Source: a virus. From it: a stretch of 25,224 nt of DNA. Of this stretch, positions 20,421 to 25,224 are shown piece by piece; position 1 is the first letter of the stretch, and each line of letters begins with the position of its first letter. The stretch spans positions 1 to 25,224 of IMG/VR virus record IMGVR_UViG_3300042879_004488. One strand, written 5' to 3'. The position numbers and the translations under genes were made by a program. The notes under the pieces were generated by a model, which saw only the letters and a list, made by a program, of their open reading frames with translations, was not told the DNA's origin and made no database searches.

Positions 20421-21739
20421 AGGTATTTGCTCATGAATTTATCAACAATGGTTCCAATATAATCTATTTGTTCTAGACTAACCACTGGGCTAGTTCCCAG
20501 GAAGAATGTATCCAGCATTACCTTGGTGGCCACGGGAAATTCATCTCGAGCCTGTTGTGGATCCATTAAATGATCATAGGCTGGTTGCAACATGATGTTA
20601 CCAGCAAAATATGGACGAGTCTGAATGCGAGCATCTTCCAGGAAGTCTACAATCTCAGCACGTTTAAATGGTGCACCATCACGTATGGTCAATGGAAATG
20701 CAAACCAGCTAGGATCTGATTTAGCTCGTGCGCGTGGCAGATGAAAGAAGTTTTCATATTGTTCAAAGACTTTAAACAGGGCAGCATAATTTTCTCTGCG
20801 ACGTTTTTCAATTATGGGAAGCTTTTCTAACTGAGCCAGTCCCATGCTTCCTTGCAATTCTATGGGTTTGATATTATAGCCAATTTCATCATACACATAC
20901 TTATGGTCAAATATTTCACCTGGCAGTGCTGGGATCCAATCACTGAATCTTTTCTTACAGCTACCACATTTAAGTTTATTGGCTTCTGGACCTACACAAT
21001 AACAGCCTCGACCCCATTCACGGAATGATCTAAGAATGTCTTCGGTTACTTTGTCATTGCAGGCCACAAAGCCACCTTCGCCCATGGTGATGTGATGTGC
21101 TGGATAAAAGCTGCAGCTTGCCATTTCACCAAAGCTGCCCAGAAGTTTACCATCATAGGTTGTGCCTAGTCCATCACAGCAGTCTTCTAATAGGATTAGG
21201 TTATACTTGTTGACCAAAGCCATTAACCGATCCATGTCCGGAGGATTGCCCAGCACATGAGCAAAAGTTATGACCCTGATATCTGGGTTACTGATCAGAA
21301 CGTCTTCGACCTGATCCAGATCCAGATTAAGTGTGTCGAGCTCGATGTCTACGAACACTGGAGTAAAGCCCACTTGCAGGGTAGGGTTGAGTGTGGTTGG
21401 AAACCCTGCAATGGGCATGAGCACTTTCGTGCCCGGGGGAAGGTTATGTCCGCGTTTAGACTTCAACGCTGACATCATTAAGAGGTTAGCACTTGATCCA
21501 CTATTGGTTAGTACACCATTGCTTTTATCAAAGTATTTAGGAAATTTATTTTCAAAGCGAGCGCAGTCATTGCCCATGACCAACCAACCATCCAGCAATT
21601 TACCTACGGCTGCGGTAATTTCTGCTTCATCATATAATGGACCAGCATAGTTAACAAAATCTTCGCCAGCAGTCCAGGTCTTGTTGGCATTCTTTTCCTG
21701 TATGTACTTCTCAACCAATGATAAAATTTCTTGTTTCAT
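20417..21739 (-). CDS. rfbH: RfbH/DdhC-type NDP-4-keto-6-deoxyglucose 3-dehydratase (PLP and [2Fe-2S])
   Basis: The 440-residue protein belongs to the DegT/DnrJ/EryC1 fold, but the PLP lysine is replaced by histidine: H215 in SFYPAHHITMGEGG. That is the hallmark of the 3-dehydratases RfbH/DdhC (E1) and ColD, which remove the C3 hydroxyl rather than aminate. An iron-sulfur set typical of E1 is present: C188 (LLEDCCDG), C246 and C248 (GRGCYC, 57 residues after C188 as in E1), and C258 near LKCGSC. The last spacing is two residues longer than I recall for E1. The enzyme needs an electron-donating reductase (RfbI-type), not in this window. It is first in the operon, feeding the TPP pair and SDRs. 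Confidence 0.9.
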   Translation of the reverse strand: MKQEILSLVEKYIQEKNANKTWTAGEDFVNYAGPLYDEAEITAAVGKLLDGWLVMGNDCARFENKFPKYFDKSNGVLTNSGSSANLLMMSALKSKRGHNLPPGTKVLMPIAGFPTTLNPTLQVGFTPVFVDIELDTLNLDLDQVEDVLISNPDIRVITFAHVLGNPPDMDRLMALVNKYNLILLEDCCDGLGTTYDGKLLGSFGEMASCSFYPAHHITMGEGGFVACNDKVTEDILRSFREWGRGCYCVGPEANKLKCGSCKKRFSDWIPALPGEIFDHKYVYDEIGYNIKPIELQGSMGLAQLEKLPIIEKRRRENYAALFKVFEQYENFFHLPRARAKSDPSWFAFPLTIRDGAPFKRAEIVDFLEDARIQTRPYFAGNIMLQPAYDHLMDPQQARDEFPVATKVMLDTFFLGTSPVVSLEQIDYIGTIVDKFMSKYL

Positions 21740-21752
21740 TTCAACCCCATGA

Positions 21753-22433
21753 TTAATAAACGATTTTTTCTTTGTATTCCTTGACTAGTTGCAGACGTTC
21801 TTTAGGCTGAGTGCCTGGCCAATGCACAAACCAATCGCCTGACTCCCATTGACCTCGTTCACCATTAACATCTACTTTTTCCTTGTAGTTCCAAGGAGCT
21901 ACTTCATACATTTTATATTCATAACTGTTCATGAAATGCTGCGGCATGATTAACACATCGTCATCATACTGTTCCATGATGTCCAGCATGCACTGCTGTT
22001 CTTTAAACTGATGGCTGGCATACTTGGGCATGTTGTCCATGATGGATTGCAGCCAGACTCGAGCTCGGTCAGTATTCTTAATTAAAATACTATCACAGTT
22101 GATGTCAAAGTTAAAATCCGAACTCATGACTACGCTAATGTCAGGGAATCCTAATCGTTCTACCTCGGCGATTTTATCTTCAATGCGGGTTGTAAAGTTA
22201 GTAACCAGACTATCTGTGCCGGTCCACCAGAGCCAGGTTATATCTGGATAGGCTTCAAAACTATCTAAAATAAATTGTATTTTTTCAAAGCCTGGTTCAA
22301 AACCATAAAAGTCTTCGGTCTTGGCCAGATAAGCATAGCCATGTTTTTCAGCATACTGGACCTTGTTGCCTTCCCAGGTCTCGTCGGCTAGTTCTTTATA
22401 CTTATCATTGTGCATTGTCGCTAATACTATCAT
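21753..22433 (-). CDS. GT34-like (galactosyltransferase GMA12/MNN10 type) glycosyltransferase
   Basis: The 226-residue protein has the GT34 pattern: early HNDKYKELADETWEGNK and YAEKHGYAYL, then WLWWTGTDSLVTNF, where family members have 'W(L/I)WWlDaDa.im', and a late SGDWFVHWPGT corresponding to 'GD...H..G'. Only one of the usual two aspartates of the DxD is retained. The frame extends upstream to 22445, but a GGTGA site 5 bases before the ATG at 22433 supports the later start, right after the previous stop. It probably adds a hexose to a surface glycan. Confidence 0.75.
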   Translation of the reverse strand: MIVLATMHNDKYKELADETWEGNKVQYAEKHGYAYLAKTEDFYGFEPGFEKIQFILDSFEAYPDITWLWWTGTDSLVTNFTTRIEDKIAEVERLGFPDISVVMSSDFNFDINCDSILIKNTDRARVWLQSIMDNMPKYASHQFKEQQCMLDIMEQYDDDVLIMPQHFMNSYEYKMYEVAPWNYKEKVDVNGERGQWESGDWFVHWPGTQPKERLQLVKEYKEKIVY

Positions 22434-22434
22434 G

Positions 22435-23307
22435 TTAATCACCATTTAAAATTGATTGGATTTCTTGCATTTTTGTTACGAGTTTAGTACCCCACAGATC
22501 CCAAACTGTGTTGTCCAGTACATCATTGTAGTCATAGTCATGAAATACGCTGTCAGGTATCTGAGCTCCTGGAGCATCGGGTGCACGATCTGCTGTTGAA
22601 CCCCGAGCCTGTTTTACGGTTTTAAAATATTCCCAGCTCTTGCACTGATAATGATTGATCCTCAGCGGTGCATGTATAACAGGTTCAGCAGGATTATGAC
22701 CGGCCCAGGCTGGTATTAATTGACCGGCTAGATTATAGGTTCCATGTTCGGTTGTGAATATATGTGGATTGGTTCCCCGAACTGCTCCGGCTAGGCCTCG
22801 TCCACGTACAATGCTTTTGTAATGATGGTTAGTGCTAAGGTCTGCATGACCACGATGGTTAAAATCGCGTAAAACATATTCTGGATCAGCGACATGGCCA
22901 CTAGACCCATAAGCGCACCAATTAACACCAAGAGCACTTCCCTTAAAGTTTTTTTCGTATTCATTTAATATATCCTCAACGGTTCGACCTGTATCACTAA
23001 AATAAAATTCATCCATGTCGGCAAAGATTAACCAGTCTACTGTGGGCAATACTTGGGTCAGTGCATGCTCCAGCATGGGATAATGTACATTATATCCTGT
23101 TCTGTAGTGAATGTCAATACTATAACCAGCAGCCTTTAAACGTTCCCAGATGCTCTGAGTGTCATCGGTGCTCTGATGGTTATAGATGACAAAATGATTT
23201 ACACCATTGAGTAAATAATAACTAAACCATTCTAAAATATATTTTGCTTCGTTGCGTTGCATGCTAGCAACAGCAATTTTACGCCCAGACGTCGTTCCAA
23301 TTTCCAC
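22435..23307 (-). CDS. GT92/GT2-like glycosyltransferase (GTG start)
   Basis: The 290-residue protein has the DUF23/GT92 pattern: IAVASMQRNEAKYILEWFSY (residues 11-30), HFVIYNHQSTDDTQ, and the metal-binding WLIFADMDEFYF with D97-M-D99. RINHYQCKSWEYF near the C-terminus matches the conserved 'i.Hy..kS.e.f'. The start is a GTG at 23307 with AAGGTG about 6 bases upstream; the next ATG would remove the first beta strand. It overlaps nrdB by 29 bases, which supports the non-ATG start. The role is addition of a sugar to a surface glycan. Confidence 0.78.
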   Translation of the reverse strand: MEIGTTSGRKIAVASMQRNEAKYILEWFSYYLLNGVNHFVIYNHQSTDDTQSIWERLKAAGYSIDIHYRTGYNVHYPMLEHALTQVLPTVDWLIFADMDEFYFSDTGRTVEDILNEYEKNFKGSALGVNWCAYGSSGHVADPEYVLRDFNHRGHADLSTNHHYKSIVRGRGLAGAVRGTNPHIFTTEHGTYNLAGQLIPAWAGHNPAEPVIHAPLRINHYQCKSWEYFKTVKQARGSTADRAPDAPGAQIPDSVFHDYDYNDVLDNTVWDLWGTKLVTKMQEIQSILNGD

Positions 23308-24259
23308 TTAAAGCACCTTTTGCATAATCTGTAACACGGTTTTCAAAAAAGTTACCATGAACCGGAGCATTGATCATCTCTTCGACCCAGGGTAACGGAT
23401 TGCGTTTGCGTTTAAAGATGCCCTTGAGTCCCAGGCTGATCAATCTGCGGTCAGCAATGTATCGAATATATTCTTTTACATCTTCCTGTTTAAGGTCACG
23501 CATTTCAGCATTGGCAAAACTTAATTCAATAAACTTGTCTTCAAGTTCCACCATCTTTTCTGCTATGGTATATATGCGACTTTTTAGGTCGTCGTTCCAG
23601 ATTTCGTTGTTCTCTTTGATAAACTCTTTGAACAACTTGATCATGTTCTCTGCATGCATGGTTTCATCCACGATTGACCAGGTAACAATCTGGCCCATGC
23701 CCTTCATCAAACCATGACGAGGAAAATTAAGAAGCATAATAAAGCTACTAAAAAGCTGCATGCCCTCTGTAAAAGCACTGAAGACGGCGATGTGTGTCGC
23801 AGTTGAAGCCGTGTCACCGTTTCTCGAACTGAGGTCCGTAACATAATCGTGTTTGTCCTTCATGGCCTGGTATTCCAAGAACTCGTTGTAGGTGCTCTCG
23901 GGCATGCCCAGGGTTTCGATTAGATGACTATAAGCAGCAATATGCAGTGCTTCACGAGCTGCAAAGCCCATGAGCATCATTCTAATCTCGGGTTGTGGGA
24001 AATAGGGCAGATAGTTTTTAACATATCCACCGGCTACGTCAATGTCACCCTGAGTGAAAAAACGAAATATGTTGGTTAGAAAATGTTTTTCTTCCGCAGT
24101 TAATTTCTTTTTCCAGTCTTTTACATCTTCCATCATGGGCACTTCGGTATGTAACCAATGTGCCTGTTCGTGCTTGAGCCAGCTGTCATAGGCCCAGGGA
24201 AAACTAAATGGTTTAAAGAAGCTACGTTCTTCAGTTAGTTTATATTTTTTAGTTGTCAT
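23279..24259 (-). CDS. nrdB: Class I ribonucleoside-diphosphate reductase, beta subunit (NrdB)
   Basis: Di-iron radical protein, 326 residues. By spacing to E. coli NrdB the ligands are D72 (FTQGDIDVAG), E103 and H106 (AAREALHIAAYSH), E165 (FTEGMQLF), E199 and H202 (VDETMHAEN). The radical tyrosine is Y110, four residues after H106, so the classic Tyr-radical form is intact. It works with NrdA to make deoxynucleotides for phage DNA. NrdA is not in this window and may lie just outside. The frame opens earlier at a TTG (24292), but the ATG at 24259, one base after the nuclease stop, fits the family start. Confidence 0.95.
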   Translation of the reverse strand: MTTKKYKLTEERSFFKPFSFPWAYDSWLKHEQAHWLHTEVPMMEDVKDWKKKLTAEEKHFLTNIFRFFTQGDIDVAGGYVKNYLPYFPQPEIRMMLMGFAAREALHIAAYSHLIETLGMPESTYNEFLEYQAMKDKHDYVTDLSSRNGDTASTATHIAVFSAFTEGMQLFSSFIMLLNFPRHGLMKGMGQIVTWSIVDETMHAENMIKLFKEFIKENNEIWNDDLKSRIYTIAEKMVELEDKFIELSFANAEMRDLKQEDVKEYIRYIADRRLISLGLKGIFKRKRNPLPWVEEMINAPVHGNFFENRVTDYAKGALSGNWNDVWA

Positions 24260-24260
24260 A

Positions 24261-24713
24261 CTAGTTGCACCAGCTAGATTTAGCTTCACCAAAGTATGGA
24301 CGAGCTAGATTATTTTTAATCAGCAACTGACTTAATCTCTGACCATCCAAGATGACATCTCCTAATACGCGTCCACCAAATTTATCCCAGTCAACTAATT
24401 CTACCTGAATCTGTTTAGCATTGGCCACGGCCTTCTTGGTAAATTCTGTTGCAGCAGCACCACCAGCTGCTTCCTTATCACATTTAGCACGAGGAGCTTT
24501 TTCTGGGGTGTCAACACCTAGCACACGAATACTTAACTGTTGTTTAAGGGGAGCTGGTAAATATGGAGCTTCTATGACTACTGTATCACCGTCTTTGACT
24601 GCTGTAACTTTAAAATTATGTACAACACCTGCAGCAGGCTTAGCCCAGCTATTAGTGAGGGTCGTCAAAACGAATGTTGGCATTAGTACTGCTAATAAGA
24701 GAATCTTTTTCAT
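24261..24713 (-). CDS. Secreted thermonuclease-like (SNase) nuclease with signal peptide
   Basis: The 150 residues begin with a clear signal peptide, MKKILLLAVLMPTFVLTTLT, with likely cleavage after NSWA near residue 24. The staphylococcal-nuclease core follows: D41 and D43 in AVKDGDTVV, R63 and D68 in SIRVLGVDTPEK, and R115 in DKFGGRVLGDV. These are the calcium ligands and two catalytic arginines. The rest (GQRLSQLLIKNNLARPY) closes the OB fold. C78 and C149 may form a disulfide after export. An AAGGA precedes the ATG. A periplasmic or external DNA/RNA-degrading role is likely: nutrient recovery, exclusion of competitor DNA, or lysis-stage cleanup. Confidence 0.88.
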   Translation of the reverse strand: MKKILLLAVLMPTFVLTTLTNSWAKPAAGVVHNFKVTAVKDGDTVVIEAPYLPAPLKQQLSIRVLGVDTPEKAPRAKCDKEAAGGAAATEFTKKAVANAKQIQVELVDWDKFGGRVLGDVILDGQRLSQLLIKNNLARPYFGEAKSSWCN

Positions 24714-25200
24714 GGTTGTCCTTGTTGATTAATTGTGTTGAATGTTGTGGTATTTCTTGGACAGGATCGGCTAGATTACGTTTAAGAGCTTCTAGCTCAT
24801 AGGTTCGTTTTCTAAGATCGCTGCTACTGTATGTGTGTTCTCTTGGATGATAATATAATTCTATGCCTCTGTCAATACAGTATTGCTTACCTGTAAAGTC
24901 TCGGTTTAGATACTCCTCACTTAAAAATCTAATGTGAATGGTCTGTGTCATGATCAGGTTTAATAACTCAGCTTCGGTATCATAGACTAGTATTTCATCA
25001 ACGTACTTGCAGCCCTGTAGCTGTACATAGCGTTCATAAATGCTCTGCACTGGGCGATTCTTTACGCCTGGTCGATCCATGGTTGGGTCAGTCTGCAGGG
25101 CTACTTTTAAATAGTCACAGCGTTCCTTTTCCATTTTAAGCATGGTAACATGACCGGCATGAAGTAAATCAAAACTACTGCAATTAAATCCTATTTTCAT
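24652..25200 (-). CDS. Cytidylyltransferase-like nucleotidyltransferase (TagD-like)
   Basis: The 182-residue protein has the HxGH signature of the family, H14-A-G-H17 in FDLLHAGHVTML, and the second landmark SSSDLRKRTYE near residue 125, the place of the 'STT.I..R' motif in glycerol-3-phosphate cytidylyltransferases. The catalytic domain ends around residue 135; the last 45 residues are a polar tail. It would attach CMP (or AMP) to a phosphorylated alcohol or sugar, preparing a building block for a surface polymer or head group. The start is the ATG at 25200; an upstream TTG is less likely. The tail overlaps the nuclease gene by 62 bases, longer than usual here. Confidence 0.8.
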   Translation of the reverse strand: MKIGFNCSSFDLLHAGHVTMLKMEKERCDYLKVALQTDPTMDRPGVKNRPVQSIYERYVQLQGCKYVDEILVYDTEAELLNLIMTQTIHIRFLSEEYLNRDFTGKQYCIDRGIELYYHPREHTYSSSDLRKRTYELEALKRNLADPVQEIPQHSTQLINKDNHEKDSLISSTNANIRFDDPH

Positions 25201-25224
25201 TACCAATGTTTCCAAATATTAAGT

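Noticed and set aside
20417-21739. Ordinary PLP sugar aminotransferase (DegT type)
   Set aside because: The position of the PLP lysine is histidine (SFYPAHHITMGEGG) and E1-type cysteines are present, pointing to a 3-dehydratase.
1-25224. tRNA genes, CRISPR array, integrase or insertion sequence
   Set aside because: No cloverleaf with a recognisable T-loop, no regularly spaced repeats beyond the single pair at 12622-12725, and no recombinase or transposase motifs were seen by eye. A tRNA scan would be a firmer test.

Overview
This window reads as part of a tailed phage of the T4 superfamily (a marine T4-like myovirus type). Every supported gene is on the minus strand and packing is very tight: stop/start overlaps of 1, 4, 8, 11 or more bases are the rule, and no stretch above 300 bases lacks a gene. 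T4-type replication and transcription genes are present: ATP-dependent DNA ligase (gp30-like), RNase H (FEN type), a DsbA-like DNA-binding protein, a GroES/gp31-like co-chaperonin and class I ribonucleotide reductase beta. With them come genes typical of marine relatives: MGME1-like exonuclease, GH19 endolysin, UvsE, FmdB-type zinc ribbon, GDP-mannose dehydratase and many sugar enzymes. The composition is AT-rich. I see no tRNA, integrase, insertion sequence or CRISPR array.

Layout, read in the direction of transcription (high to low coordinates). 25200-23279: cytidylyltransferase, exported thermonuclease, NrdB. 23307-17484: a surface-sugar block with two glycosyltransferases, an RfbH-type 3-dehydratase, a split thiamine-diphosphate enzyme and two SDR sugar enzymes. 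17484-14129: small zinc-binding and unknown proteins, a GIY-YIG nuclease and a conserved 373-residue phage protein. 14087-9365: RNase H, a row of small conserved phage proteins, DsbA-like protein and DNA ligase. 9368-7901: UV endonuclease and FmdB. 7862-2712: a second sugar block (Gmd, a DUF6165-like protein, a C-methyltransferase and three probable glycosyltransferases). 2722-786: endolysin, exonuclease, a small protein, the co-chaperonin and a basic 49-residue protein. The window ends in an SDR gene cut by its edge.

The most striking item is a 23-codon gene at 520-591. Its product has the length and landmarks of PqqA, the precursor peptide of the redox cofactor pyrroloquinoline quinone (PQQ): MW start, RFGFEVTMY core, and the Glu15/Tyr19 pair that becomes the cofactor. 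It has a strong Shine-Dalgarno site and lies between two minus-strand terminators, so it looks like an independent cassette. No pqqB-E genes are present. The natural inference is that the phage supplies extra precursor to a host that already makes PQQ. A methylotroph using PQQ-dependent methanol dehydrogenase would fit, but the window does not prove the host.

The two sugar blocks together suggest that the phage remodels a cell-surface glycan, possibly with a branched 3,6-dideoxy sugar. Six sites match the sigma70 consensus closely (TTGACA or TTGACT, 17-base spacer, TATAAT, TAGAAT or TATACT). Several are embedded in the 3' end of the preceding gene, and two would start transcripts at the A of an ATG.
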